Below, piece by piece: positions 10,786 through 24,313 of a DNA stretch of 64,000 nucleotides (within the stretch, counting starts at the first letter, position 1; each line of letters starts with the position of its first letter). Under the pieces are notes generated by a model. The model saw nothing but the letters and a program-made list of their open reading frames with translations. It ran no database searches and was not told the DNA's origin. The DNA is from Podospora pseudoanserina. Lineage: Eukaryota > Ascomycota > Sordariomycetes > Sordariales > Podosporaceae. The translations under genes and the position numbers were made by a program. The stretch lies in the NCBI RefSeq assembly GCF_035222485.1, contig NC_085925.1, positions 248,001 through 312,000 on the forward strand, written 5' to 3'.

Positions 10786-13700
10786 TTTTTCCCACCTCTA
10801 TTAGAACTTTATATTTTTTTTAAATTAAATAATCAAATAGCTACGCGATATTTATATACCTTTTAGTAAATATTTGACAGAAATTTATTAACCTTGAAAT
10901 CTTTTAATATATATTTATAATTATTGCGTAAGCTAATCCTGAATTCCCGTAATTTTCCTAAGTTTTATACGAACTTCGCTTCGCAGTATCAAATCTCTTC
11001 AATATACTATCTTTTATGAATAGAACTCGCTTTTCTCTTTATTAATTCAAAGTTTAGTTCCGTATAGCGCGTTGAGTATTTTCTTCATATATTACTTATA
11101 TTTCTTTAAAATATATAAGTAAATAAAAGTATTATTAAAATAATATATTAACATTTTATGGAGGTACTTTCGGATTATATAGTTAAGAAGAGATTAAAAC
11201 GTTGCGGGTATATTACTTAATTTAAATAGTATTATGAAATATCTGATATAATGATAAAATATAGAAAACGCTATTTCTTTATTTATTCCTCTCCTCAATC
11301 CGTATATAGGTATATTCGATAAATATATTTAAGTACGTAAAATATCGCGCTTTAGCTAATGAATTCCGCAATTTAGATATTAATGGTAACGGGTAATTAC
11401 TTTTTACCGTTTTGTTATTTAATTAATAGGAATCTATATATATACTCGTAAACTACCGCCCTTTTTCGGTATAAAGAATATAGAATATCTTATTAGCAAT
11501 GTAAACTTTTTAATATATCTTGTTTTTAAATTCTTATTTAAATATTTCCGTTACTCTTTACTTTACTTTTTATTAGTATAGGAAACCTTAAATAGTAAGA
11601 GTTTAGCTCCTTCTTTTAACTTGATTTTATAGTCCTATGGTCCTTATTTTAAAAGTCATTCTAAATATTTAACCGTAAGAATTAAGTATCTTCGATATTC
11701 TACTGGTACCGCCTTTTTTTCGCTTTTCTCTATACTATTATAATAATTATATTTGTTAACCTCCAATATCTCTACTAACGTTATTAACCTTACTCTTTCG
11801 ATTTTACTACTTATATTAATAAAATGTATTATTACTTCTTAAGCTCCTTACGGTAATACCGTAAAAGATACTTATTCTACACTTTACTCTATGTATACTT
11901 CTAATCTCCTATCGTTAATTAAATACTTTTAAAACTCTTTTAATTATAAGTAGCTACTATCCCTGTAATTAATACTCAAATTATAACCTTTGTACTATAG
12001 TTACCTTAAAATTTCATCTTCTAAGGGTCCTATATTTCTAAAATTAAATATAATTAAAATTATTTTTCTTTTAACTATAGTATTTAAAAATAATATTTTT
12101 TTCTATAAATTCTTTATCTCGGAAGTAGTCTTTGTGTAATAGTATATTCCTTCTTTTTTTTCTATAGTTTTTTAGTTTAATATATAAACTATAGCGAAAT
12201 TAAATATATTTTCTTACTTCCGTCTTCTAATATTACCCCTTAAAATCTTTTTAATATATTATAAATTAAATTCTTTTTTGATCTCTTCCCTATATAACAG
12301 TATTTTCGTTCACGAATATCGGGTCGTTCTTCTATACCTTTACTTTACGTTAATATTCTTAAAATACCGTTCGTAATTTATTAAACGTTACCGGCCCCCG
12401 CGAAAACCCGTAAGTTATTTTTTAAGCGGTTATATTATTTAAAAGCGTTCTCCTATTCCAGATTATTTCGTAATATAAAGTCTTTTAACTATCTCCGCCT
12501 AGTTTCCTCCTATCTTTCGTCTCTTACTTTCGTCTCTTACTTTTCTAAGATTTTATTAAATACATTTTTAATACAACTTTAGTTATTTAGCCGACGCTTT
12601 AAAATTAATAGTTTAATAGTATTACCTAATTTTCTATTATAAATATAATATATAGTCTAGGCCTAAGTGCTACTATAGTACTATTCTTTACCCCAAAACC
12701 TCGCTATCAACTATATACCTTTCGTTTATATACCCGAAGTAATATCCTACTTCTTTCGGCGTAAACTAAATTACTTAAAATTGATTCCCTAATTAAACTA
12801 TATGTCTTACTTTCTATAATAAATAATTGTTCAACTCTTATTTACTTTTTCTACTCTACTATTATTTTCCTAATTAATTATAACTTACTTTCCTTACTTA
12901 CCTTACGGACCGGCTAATAGCTATATAGCGATTTACTTTAATAGTATTTTATGGACTTATATATAATATATTAGAACTAAAGTACTTTTTAATATACTGA
13001 ATACTTAGGATAAAATTATACCGTATTTCTTTTATAGGGTATATATTATATAAGTATAGATATATCTTTTAGTAATTCTACGATTCTAATATTGATAACC
13101 TTTTTATCCTTCTAAAATTCTTTCTATCTTTTATACCTAGGTCTCTTAAACTATATATAATAACGATTCTATACCGATTATAATATTTTTTTAATATTAT
13201 TTATTAAGTAGGTCCTTCCTATTATATAAAATTCTTATTTTTAGCGACCTCCGTTGTAGTTTCTATAGTAACTTTTACTATTTAATTCTATAATATATAT
13301 ATGTAAAGATCTTTTTTTTCGTACTTCGCCTTTAGCCTTTCCACTACTTCCAGTAATTCTTAGAACTCTACTTCCTTTTTTTAGCGTATTAATAAAGAAT
13401 CTCCTCCAAATTTAGCACTTTATTTTATTAATACCTAATAACTATAACCTTTATAACCCTCGGTCCCTTTAATATAATAACTATTATCATTTTTTCCTTT
13501 ACCTAGATTATTCAAGTACTTTATAATTGTTTTAAAAATATTTTACTCTAGCCCTAACTTCACGGTCTTTATCGCTGATAAATATCTATTTTTATAGGTC
13601 CTATATAAATAATCCCTAAAACGTAAGTCCTATAAAGCCGTCTCTTCCTCTTATCGTTAAAATAATAAAGTCTTTATACGCGTATACCTTTACGTTCCTT

Positions 13701-14467
13701 ACTGTATGAATATTATTAATTATCGATACAGACCATATATTATAATATATTTATTAATAATTTCCGGTCGCTCCTATTAATATTACTTATATTTAATTTC
13801 CCTTTTAAACCCGTTATAGAACAATTATATTAATTCTTTATTATTAATCTCGGTACGGAATATATCTGTCCTAAATACCGTAGTGTAGTTAATAATAGAT
13901 CTAATTTACCTAAAGTTAGCTAGTCGCTCTTAGGCACGCTTACCTTCGTCGTACTCTCTAAATACCTCTTTAATCTTCTCTTTAAAACCTTTATATAATA
14001 TAAATACTTTTAATAATATCCTTCTTCTCGTCGTACTTATTACCGAAATAATCTCCTAAAATCGGCTCGAACTAAATAAATACTTTATCGTTAAGCCTAA
14101 GCATAACGTATAGCATATAACTTTCAATTCCTTATCCGGGAAATAAAAAAAATAGTACCGAAAGTATACTTTAAGCTAAAATAAAAAACCCCCAGCTCTC
14201 ACTTTATACCTCCATACCAGTTAAATACCTCGAGCTTAATACACTGTCCTTCTTTACGTAAAGTACTAATTTCTTAATAGAGTATAACATTTTTTTACGT
14301 AAAGGTATCGTAAGAAAAGTATAACTTATCTTTAAGCTCTTAATCACGAACGAGAAGCTAGTCGATAGTAAGTTAGGTCGAAATCCCCTAAGTACTAACG
14401 TTCCCGGCTATAGTATCAACTTAATACCTTTAATTTATCCGTAATGGAGTTAAAGTGAGTATACAAC
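10786..14467 (-). mobile_element. Element B internal region, RT to gag, 3' half deleted
   Basis: Degenerate gag-pol on the - strand, colinear with about 45.9-49.6 kb of element G. The integrase, chromodomain and accessory parts are absent, so the left LTR joins directly to RT-proximal sequence: an internally deleted copy. The RT box reads YFNN near 11130. Heavy C-to-T and G-to-A change throughout. Confidence 0.75.
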
Positions 14468-14797
14468 TTATAACAAACCCCTATATAGAACCTCTAAAAG
14501 GAATATTAATTAAAGGCCTCTCCTATAATAGTTCGGTATAGCTAAACAGTACATAATAAAATATCTTGAATAATACAAAATACTATAAATACAATTATAA
14601 ATTATATCCTGCGGAACTATCTATCCACACCAGCCAGTTCCTCCGTATATATAGACCTAGTGGTCTCCTGGATCATTGATTTTTGTCAATGATTCCACAG
14701 GTAAAGCTACTCCCGTCCTGATTGGTTCTACTAGCGATTGGCCGTGCGCATTGCGCCCCGCATACGGTCTGACCTGCCTGTTAGCTTAACCGTGATA
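14468..14797 (-). repeat. LTR of element B (right, 5' side)
   Basis: Starts TATAACAAACCCC, a mutated TGTGACGAACCCC, and ends CTTAACCGTGATA. Its outer (right) half is GC-rich and nearly unmutated (GCGCCCCGCATACGGTCTG) while its inner half is heavily mutated. Flanking bases do not give a matching 5-bp duplication with the left LTR. Confidence 0.85.
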
Positions 14798-17700
14798 ATT
14801 TCCTTCCTGATAAGACCTTAATTTCAAAATACAACTAATGTAATTTAAATGATTAGAACATGAACACTGAATATGCCTTTTTTTATGTAAAATATTGTAA
14901 ACTTTAAGTTACATCTAGTAAGATCAATTGAATATTATATAAGATTTATTAAATTATCATAAATAGCCTTTGATATGAAAATCGTCACGAAGCTGAGGTG
15001 GCAATAGGTTAAGGCCAATACTGTATTCCTGTAGCTAATGTAATCGTGAGATAAAGATGAATAAAAGAAAGGAACGTTTGTGGGTGGCCCGTCTTGTTCT
15101 CTAATATATCCTTGCCCTGCCCTGCTTAGCCTGTACCTTCCTCCTGCTCTACCCTTGACCGCAGCCTCCCTGCTCTCTCGCCTCCCTGCACCTCGAACCC
15201 GTCCTGTGCTCTCTGTCCTATGCCGTCACAAAAACAAATAAAATTTATCAATAGAGATATTTAGTGACCTATATAATATTAAATAGATTAAAGTGTATAA
15301 TTTTAAGACTTTCATCATAACTTTTCAAAAGAAAAATTATGTTCTAGTTAGTAAAACCGTTATTTTTCAATATCAGATCAGCTAATAAACTTCAACAAAA
15401 TGGGTTTTTGAAATTAACATTAGAACTGATAAATTCATGATTTTATAATGTATCATATTAGAAATCTAAATCACCATGAGCTATAAGTAATTAAAAGACT
15501 TCAACGAAAAACAAAATATAATATTTTAAATTATATTAAGGCTTATAACTATGAATGTTGAAATTATTAAATAGTATTATAAATATTAGAAAAAAGATAC
15601 TATTGTTATTATAGCATTTAAATACTCTATAAATACTCCAAAGAAAAGTTTGTCTAAGGATTTCTTTCTATACATATAAATGTTAAAGCTTCTAAAATTA
15701 ATTCTTGTGTTACAAAAAAAAACCTAAATTCACTTTGAGTTCTTTCTATATACTAAATTTAAACTTAATAAAGTATTATTTAAATTCGGTGTACAAACTT
15801 TCTTATAAGTGGTAAACCTTTATATAAAGGTTGAGGCATAGATATGCAAAGTTACAAAATACTGTTGAATAAATTCTCTCCAATATTCTAATTACCTTGA
15901 TTAATTAACAAACTATATCTCATCCTACTGACTTTATATATTTCTAATATTATATAGTTTCTTTTCACTTTAATTAAAAGTACAAACTTTATTTCTAAGT
16001 TATTCATTCATTGTATTCGGAAATTTTAAATCATATAATAGTATTTGTAAGTTCTTTAATAGTTTTGCATTTGCATAAATTTCTTTAAAAAACCCTTTTT
16101 TATTAATAATATAAAATGAAAAATATATGGAAACTATTCATTTAGATTTACTAAAAATAAAAGGATAAAATATATTTTCAATTTTAATACTTATTGTTTG
16201 ATTATGAGTACATAATGTGAGAAAGATTAGGATCTGGAGACTTTGAAATTTTATATTTGATCCTATAGTAGGTATTAAACTTTATCCAATATTCAATCGA
16301 ACATGATGGTGTATAAAAATTATTTGTTTTAATAATGATTTAGCAATTTATTGCATTGATTCTTTCTTTGTACTACAACTAATTTTTTAGATTCGTTCTC
16401 TTAAAGGCTTATAATATTCTTCTCGGCGGCTATTTTAGCTTTTCATTATAAATAGTAGTCTCATTATTCTAGTAGTGAGCAAGGCTACTATTCCTTTCTC
16501 TTATGTTCTACCCCGGTTTTTTTTGGGGAAAACAAGAAAACATTATCTATTTTTAAATAGAACTTCTTATTTGCCATAAAGTTAGGTTTTAAATCTTAAC
16601 TACCATACTGTGTTGAAGTCTATCCTTATTTCTGTTATACTTACAAACTGAATAACCTTTGCAATTAAAACAATTATACAATTTATACTTCTATTCAAAG
16701 AAAACGGGAAAGTATAATACCGAAATAATAAAAATTTAATACAAAAAAATAGAATTGATCGAAAGTAAGAAAATAGTTAAGAATTAAAGTAGGAAAATTG
16801 TTCCCTTTAAATTTCTCTACTTTAATATTTATCATGCAACCTCCTGCCTGAAAAAAAATCAAAATTCCTTCAAGTAGAAATTCATAATAATCCTAACGAT
16901 ATTCAAAATTATATCTAAAGTATATGATGCCTTATAGTTTTGTTTATTTCACAAAACTAAATGTAATTCACATTTTCAAAGTTTTTATCTATTTATGACT
17001 TCCGGTTTCTTTTAAAAACAATATACCCTAATCAAATTAACTTTTTTGTTTTTTAGAAAAAAGAACACAACTGATTTAACTATTAAGCGTTTCTACAAAC
17101 TTGTAAAACTTTATATCTTTAAATATATTTTTAGTAAGGCCTCTTATAGTTTTATTAAAAATTTGGAAGGATGTAAAATGTTACGTTTTGAAAGCCTAAT
17201 TTATAGTTAAGATTAGAATCACGATTAACTCTTTGAGATTTATTAGTAAATATTAAAAAGTCAAAATTAACCTTTCTATTTTTGAAAGATCTTATAAATC
17301 TGTATATTCCAAAAAGAATTAATATTACAAATAGAAAATAACTGTCAGTATTTTATAAGACTTGTATAACAAACTATTCTTCAAAAATCGCGGGAGTCCA
17401 GCATAACAAAACCGAATTGTAGTTTCACTCACTATTAAAATAAAAAACTGAATCAATTCAAAAAGTGCCTGCTTTATAGAGGGCCTCCTATTTAAAGGGA
17501 CCCAGTTAGCTGGATACCGATGAATAGGGAGATATATTCTGATACTATTGATATAGTAACATATCAAAGTATGGTGAATCTACCTATACTATCATATTCT
17601 TATTTAAATAATTATCTAATTATATTTTAATATATAATTTGTGAAATGTTGAAATAAGTGATAATAGGTGTTAGTATCGTAAAATATTATGACTATCAGA

Positions 17701-20194
17701 TTTCTTTAGCATTTTTCTTTAAAATGCTTGAAGACTAAGTTTATATATGTACTAACAAAGCAACCTTCAAACCAAAAATAATACACATAAGTTAAATGTT
17801 TTGAAAAATTAAACCAGTTAATAATAATATTTAGATTCAAACAATTCCTAATGAAGTTTATTCCGCCTTCATTTAGTTCATAGCGATGTATTATTAGTAA
17901 TTTTAATAATTTTAATCATTTAATAATTTGATGAATTTAACATGTTGATTATTTTAAATAATTAAATTTTTTTTCTTTGTTTACTTACTAGGTATAATCA
18001 AAGAAAGTACTGGTTTATTTTGATTTAATTATAAAGATTTAAATAATGTAGAGCTAATACTCAAGAGGAAAATTCTTTTGCAATAATATATTTGCTTTTG
18101 TAAACCATATTCATCATTTAAAAAAATTGAAAAGTATATTAGTCTCTTATATAGTAAAATATTATACTGTTGTAACTACTTTTTATGAATGTCATTTTAC
18201 TATAGTGAAGTTCTTAATAAAGCTGTTAGAAAAATATATAGCAACATATGCTTATTGTAGAAGATCTAGAACTATATTGACAGCTCCAAAGTTTTACTTC
18301 ATGATTTAACTTTAATCTATTTATTAAAAAAGTTATCGTTAATATCTTTACCATAAAAACCATTATGTTTAGTAAATACTTCTCTTAAAGATTAGTGGAG
18401 TATAATGTAAGAGATGGAATTAAAAGCCTTACCTCTTATTAAACTAGCAACACCAACCGTAAAAACAAAAGGCTAAATAATGTTGAATAGTATTATAAGT
18501 CCTAAAAAGATATATACAAGCCCATTTCTTCTTATATACAAGGACCAACTAATATAATGAACTTTAAATTAATATTGAAAGAGTATAATACTCATTAATT
18601 ATTCTTATTTAATCTTACACAATAAAATTCCAGCGTACCAATTACTACATTATGTTAAAATTATTCTTCATTTTTTGTTATATAAAACCACAAATCCTAG
18701 GGAATCTAAAAATTTTATCATTTAAAATTTTAACAGATTCCTCACTAATAAGTAGTATATAAGTATTTATGATGACAAAATGTTTTACTATTCCACTTTC
18801 AATATAGAAACTTCCCTAACAATTACTAATAATTCAGCTTTCAAAAGCCGAAGTAATATAACTTTTACACTCTCTAAGCTATTAAGTTTTTATAGTATAA
18901 TAGAAAGAAATCTACTTTTAATATAGTGTAGTATTAACACACTTAATTTACTTTTTGAATATGTACTGGGTTTTTCAATATTTGGTGAGCAATAGTATTA
19001 TGCTAATGTCGTACTTGTTCAATGTTAATTTAATAATATTTCTTTTGGTAGTTTTTTATGTGGTTTTTGCAAAGCTTTATAATATGATAATTTAAGCTCG
19101 TTTGAGTCCTTCCTTATTAGTCATAATTTTATTACTTTAATCATACTTAAGGTTATTATTCCCTTTGTTTTTCATATGCCTGGGTATTTTTCCTTTTCAA
19201 AAAACAAAAGATTATTCATTATTGATTATTTATTAGTTTTTACTTTGATTTTGTTTTGTGTAAATAGTAATCCAGCTTATAGAATAAAATCAAATATTAT
19301 AGGAATAGTTGATTTTTATTTATATATTATTAATTATATCTTTTTGATATCATTTAAAAAGCATGCATTAAAGTATTAAACTATAAGCTTCAATGAATAA
19401 CATCATATTTAATGTTCTTAAATAAAGGAAAATAGAGGTTTTTATTTAAAACTTTTTAATTTCACTTTGGTAGCTTACTTGATGTTCGTAAAATTGATTA
19501 CATAATTCTTATTACATCTTTTCTTTTTAATAAATTAAGAATAGATATTTTAAATTTCTTTTAAAAAAGCTTAAGAAATGCCATAGGCTCTTTCTCTCCA
19601 CTTTAGCTTTTTTCTTTAGTATAGTAGATAGAGCTAATATTAAAATATATCTTATTATATTTTTTTTATATCGTATGTATATTATAACTTAACTTTCTAA
19701 TAAGTCTTACATAAATCATGAATATTAAAATCAAAGTAGTACTGTATGAAATTTGTACTCCTCCCATTCAAAATATATAATTTAGTCTTCCAAAAAGCTT
19801 TCTATATGTCAGCAAAATATTTTATATTACTTTTCTAAACATTTACAACATCATCATCTAGGGTTATTTCAGTTTTGTATGATAAATAATGAATTCTATT
19901 CTTTTACTATGATATAACGGTATTCATTCCGTTTTCTGTTTTCTTCTTTTTCCTTGTTTAAATACAACTACAGTTCATGATGAGTTCTTTTTCTGATATT
20001 ATAATAACTAAAGTTCCTATTATGGATGGTTCTTGTCACATTTTTTAAAATTAATATCGTGATGATCATAAAAGTTAAATCAACTATATTACTAAAAACC
20101 CGTTTGCTTCTATTTGATTAAAAAGTTATTGTTTGTCTAATTATAATTGAATAAGTAAATTCATATTTATGAAAGTTTAGTTTGTAATTAGTAG
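14798..20194. other. A+T-rich stretch without recognisable genes
   Basis: About 5.4 kb of degenerate A+T-rich DNA. It holds the GC patch at 15.06-15.24 kb, a palindromic motif at about 17475-17530, and a segment near 16405-16500 (GGCTTATAATAT followed by CGGCGGCTATTTTAG in variant form) resembling 29320-29375. These suggest old DNA-transposon or other repeat remnants. Open frames of 60-80 codons here have no recognisable motif. Confidence 0.5.
15060..15240. other. Isolated pyrimidine-rich GC patch
   Basis: A sharp GC-rich, C/T-dominated patch (CCTTGCCCTGCCCTGC, then many CCTCC/CCCTG words) ending near GCCGTCACA. The terminal bases recall an LTR end, but no partner is seen. It is probably a surviving piece of an otherwise RIPed repeat. 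Confidence 0.4.
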
Positions 20195-20510
20195 GAATAA
20201 AGAACTTCAATCCGGACCCTTTGAAAGAAATATTAGTCAAAGGCACTTTAACATAATCTTGATTTAGTAAGGCTAAAAATATATAATAATAGCTTATCTT
20301 AATTAAAGAAGTCCTAATACTGATGAAAATACCTTGTAATTATATACTACGGAACAATTGACGAGTTTAATTAATTGCTGCATATGTATAAACCTCGGGA
20401 CCCTAAAGTACTTAACCCGCTACAGCCCCGATTGCCGCTAGTATATTATAGCCTACGAAGTGCTCGTCGTGCTATACCTTCGATCACTCCGAATATCTTA
20501 TATCGTATAG
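20195..20510 (-). repeat. Degenerate LTR relic
   Basis: GAACTTCAATCCGGACC, GTCAAAGGCACTTT and TACTACGGAAC follow the order of the inverted LTR at 42514. Its terminal bases are lost. Adjacent sequence to the right belongs to an oppositely oriented element, so this may be a solo LTR or a broken end. Confidence 0.6.
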
Positions 20511-22843
20511 CGTATTAAAAAGATATTTAAACGGTACTATTAATAAACGGAAGTATAAAAAAAACCTAATTTCGCTATAGTTTGTATACCAAACTAAAAT
20601 ACTATAGAAAAAAACAATCGTTGTATAAAGACTATTTCTAACGTAGAAGGTTGATGGAGAAATACTATTTTTCAGTATTATAATGAAAAGAAAAATAATT
20701 TCAATTATATTAGATATTATAAATATAGGTATAAATATAGGTCCTTCGAAAAATTTGATTTTATAATAACTATAGTATAAAACTTATAATTTAAATATCG
20801 ATTAAAGGGATAGTAACTGCCTACCTACAACTAGAAGCACTTTAAAAGTATTTGACTAACGATAGGAGATTAGAAGTACGTATAGAGTAGGGTATAGGAT
20901 AAATACCCTTCACGGTATTACCGTAAAGACCTTAAAAATTTAGTATTTGAATTATTAAACGTTAATCGATGATTTAAGATTGAAGTTAATATATTAAATT
21001 ATACAATCTGTAAATAATTAAGTTAGTAAATAATAATAAAAAGTTATACATAATAACTTTCCTTTCGAAAAAACGAAAAGGGATACGTTAAGATTACTTA
21101 ATTTATAATAACAGGTTATTTTTTATTATCGAAGCGGTCGAGGAATAAAAGTTTTACTTTAGTAGTATTAACTATGAAATATAGGTTTATACGGATTATT
21201 GAAATCTATAATACTTTATTATTACGAAGGTCTTTAATATATAATAAACGTAATAGTTAAAGTTTCTCTCGGAATTTAATTCTAAATTAACTATAAAAAG
21301 GGTTCGGAAAACGCTAGTGCAAACGTATTTAACTAGCGAGCCGACTAATATAAGGATACACCTAACGAGTCACTACTACTATTTAAGGAGATACTAAATA
21401 GTACTTTTAAATACTTATTTGAGCCGTAAATAAAGTATTATGAAATATATTATAACTAATTTACTTTTGAAAAAAGTATTAGAAAGGGTCAATAATAATA
21501 TTAGTCAGCAATACTAATATAAACAGTTAAAGATATAAAATATCTAAACAAGTAGTTAGGGAAACTATAATGTAAAATTACACGTATGTAAAGCTAGGTA
21601 ATAGAACAGCACTTGGATTAACTAAAGATTAAGGATAACGTTGAAAAAACTATTTAGTTATATTATACGTACGGAATGATAAAATTATAAAGTATAAGTC
21701 TTACGGACTTCTACAGTTATTACTAGTAGCGAGACGACTATAAAATTCAATTATAATACACTTTATAAATAAACTACTTAAATTAAAAAATATAATAACC
21801 GGCGTTAAGTATAATAATAAATTAATAGTAATCGATATACTTATAAAATAACTATACTCTTTACCTTATAAAAAGACCCAGTCGGTAAAATGATTAACGG
21901 CTACAGTATTGTAATATCTTATAATAGTATATATATAGCTAAAAGAATTTTTTACGGACCGCGATATTGAATTATATCGAAATTTTAGAAAGTGTTAATA
22001 ACGAGGTTCGAGGTAATAAGTAAAGTGTTTTACCTTACTATCCTAAAATTAATAGTTAAACGGAACGGCTTAACTAATTTATAGAAGAGCATTTACGGAA
22101 TTATATTAAGGTCGAATAAAATAAATAAATTGAATCCTTATTTACAGTATATTTCATATATAATATATTATTAACAAAACTGATTAAAGCTATAACGTTT
22201 TTTTATAAATTTTAAATACAAATTAAACCTACGTAGGGACCAAACGTAGAGGTACTAAAGGCTAGGGTTAAGGTAGATAAATTATATATATATTATAGCA
22301 AGTTTAAGAAAAAACTAAAATCAATAAGCGAGAGAATATTAAAATATTATAATATTAAAAGGCCCGATGAATTACACTTTAAAAGGAAGGATATAATATT
22401 CCTTTTGTAATATAATTTACGTCCTTAATGACCTAGTAAGAAGCTGGACTATAGAAGAGTAGGCCTATTTAAAGTTAGAAGGAAGATACCGGAAAAGGTA
22501 TTTAAATTAAAGTTACTTAGTATAATATATTTAGGGTTATGTATTCTCAATATTTTATTTTAAAACGCGTACTATTAGTAAGTCAAGTTAATATATAGGA
22601 AGTGGCAAAAGATAAAGAAGAGCAGTACGATAGAAAACAATACTAAATTTACGGTTTAATAAAAGTTGATTAAAACATTTAATTAATTAAAGTTTTCGGC
22701 TATAAATAATTTGTAGAAATTTAAGGTAAATCTTAATTACTTAAATTAGTAAAAAGAGTTCCACCGGTAATACCTAACCTAGCTAAAATATAAGTAAAAC
22801 AGTACTTAGATTTAAAGCTATATTATAAACCTAAATACTAAAG

Positions 22844-22913
22844 AACTTTAATACGAGTCGAACCTATACCTCCGACATGATAATCGACGTACTATATACT
22901 ACACTACGTAGTT
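22844..22913 (-). other. tRNA-like module, element C copy 1
   Basis: On the - strand, 70 nt from AACTACGTAGTGTAGT to a T-arm GGTTCGACTCG and an end AAAGTT. The A-box and B-box features and the length match the other modules. Degenerate, unlikely to be a working tRNA. Confidence 0.55.
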
Positions 22914-23055
22914 AGTAAGTACGAAGGAATTTAGGCCTAACTAATATTATACGTTTTTCCTACTGTAAAAAAAGGGTCGAAAATATATTAGTAGCGGCGA
23001 GCTGAAATTATATTTAAATTTAAAAAGACCTATCAGGTCTTCTTAAATATAGAAG

Positions 23056-23125
23056 AACCTCGACGGAAATCGAACCCATACCTTCGATATAGTAACCGAC
23101 GTACCATATACTATACTATAAGGTT
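23056..23125 (-). other. tRNA-like module, element C copy 2
   Basis: The best preserved module. On the - strand it is 70 nt, from AACCTTATAGTATAG through GGTACGTCGGTTACTA to GGGTTCGATTTCC and CGAGGTT. The first bases (AACCT) pair with the last (AGGTT). GGTTCGATTTCC matches the RNA polymerase III B-box and T-arm; a D-arm-like GTAC pairs with the preceding GTAT-type strand. The anticodon arm is irregular (6-nt loop), so a tRNA identity cannot be assigned. Confidence 0.6.
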
Positions 23126-23374
23126 AGAAAGGTTAGAAAGTATAAGGGGATCTAAGTATTACTAGTGATATGCGTTTTAATTACCTTAAGAAATAGAAGA
23201 CGCGCTACCGGTGATACCCTGCAGGGTTAGAAAGGAAGGACCGGCCATATTAAGGTCTAAAGGAAGGCCGGAAAGCTAGTCGAAACCTAAGGAGGGGTCT
23301 AGGAAAGAGAAGTCGGAAGGAATAACAACGGGCGATTCCGCTACGGGAGGATCCCGAGAAGAAGTGGAATAGGT

Positions 23375-23665
23375 AAACTAATCTTTACGCTTAACCCGCT
23401 TTAGTTTTTCCACGCTATCAAAACTATAAAATACGGCCCGCGATATCTTCTCTAGCTAAACCTTTTTTTAGTAACGATAACGTACTTTAGCGTTAATAGC
23501 CTCCGCTAGTTCCTCGGTTCGTCCCAGTTCGGCCTTTACGGTATTATATTATAAAATAATGTAGAATAACTAACGGGGAGTAATGCCTAGGGCGTTATAG
23601 TAAGGAAAAGCGCGTTAAATATATTTACAGTAGCGTAAGAAATTAAAGGGGGAAAGGACGTAAGA
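23375..23665 (-). pseudogene. Antisense accessory ORF of element C
   Basis: Reads opposite to element C's pol, between the tRNA-like modules and the 3' LTR. The frame carries YNALGITPR, NTVKAELGRTEELAEAINAK and FYSFDSVEKLKRVK, with a few TAA/TAG codons where Q would fit. The middle looks helical and charged. I do not recognise the family, and it differs from the accessory ORF in G and H. The conserved place and orientation across elements suggest a genuine cargo gene broken by RIP. Confidence 0.5.
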
Positions 23666-23904
23666 AAGGTTACGGGAAATATACGCGGAATAAAATAAAG
23701 GTATTGTATTTAAATTACGGAAAATTATGTTTATAAGGCTTTATCGGCTAAATGCTTTTAAATATCTTTACTTATTTATACGGTGAAACATTGTGAAATA
23801 AAAGAGGAAAGAAGGGGGAATATTTACGGATAGAAAGGATAGAAAATAACCGGTTATTTAAGAATTTAGGTCGACGAGACTTTAATCTAAAAGGAGAGGT
23901 ATTA

Positions 23905-24313
23905 TATTACGGTTAAGTTAATAAGTAAGCCGGACCGTATACAAAGTCCGGTACGTATAGTTAATCGTTAATAGAATTAATTAGGATAAGAGTAGCCTCG
24001 CTTGCTGGGATTATTATTAAGGGACAATAATTTTAGTATAGGATTATTAATTAGGACTAATAATCCAGGATAAAATTATGATTAAAGGTTAATAATCTAG
24101 GAAACCACTAGGGTTATATATACGAAGGAACTAGATAGTTAGTAGATAGTTCCATAGTATGTAATTAGTTATTAGTTACAATCGTTAGTATCTGAGCTAT
24201 TGTGATTAGGACAAGCCATTATTTTATACTGTTTAGCTGTACTGAACCAGGATTGTCCAGAAGTGCCTTTAACCAGTATCCCTTCCAGAGGTCCTGCATA
24301 GGGGTTCGTTACA
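23905..24313 (+). repeat. 3' LTR of element C
   Basis: Starts TATTACGGTTAAG (from TGTCACGGTTAAG) and ends GGGGTTCGTTACA (from GTTCGTCACA). It contains GGTTATATATACGAAGGAAC (TATA region). The outer right end is less mutated than the left. Element D pol text begins at the very next base. Confidence 0.85.

Larger units (their letters stand above)
20511..23904 (+). mobile_element. Element C: 5'-truncated chromovirus, + strand
   Basis: Degenerate pol on the + strand, colinear with the reverse complement of G from about 47 kb to 43 kb: RT, RNase H, integrase, then chromodomain-like text near 22.65-22.8 kb. Two tRNA-like modules and an antisense ORF lie before the 3' LTR. gag and the 5' LTR are not found. 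Stops are frequent and Q/W positions are commonly TAG or TAA. Confidence 0.75.

Noticed and set aside
17325-17567. 80-codon - strand open frame
   Set aside because: No recognisable domain, no introns or GC-rich codon pattern; overlaps the recurring palindromic motif.
18127-19379. Two + strand open frames of 60 and 67 codons
   Set aside because: A+T-biased hydrophobic translation without family features.
22844-23125. Functional tRNA genes
   Set aside because: The anticodon arm does not form a regular 5-bp stem with a 7-nt loop in any copy, and all copies carry RIP changes.
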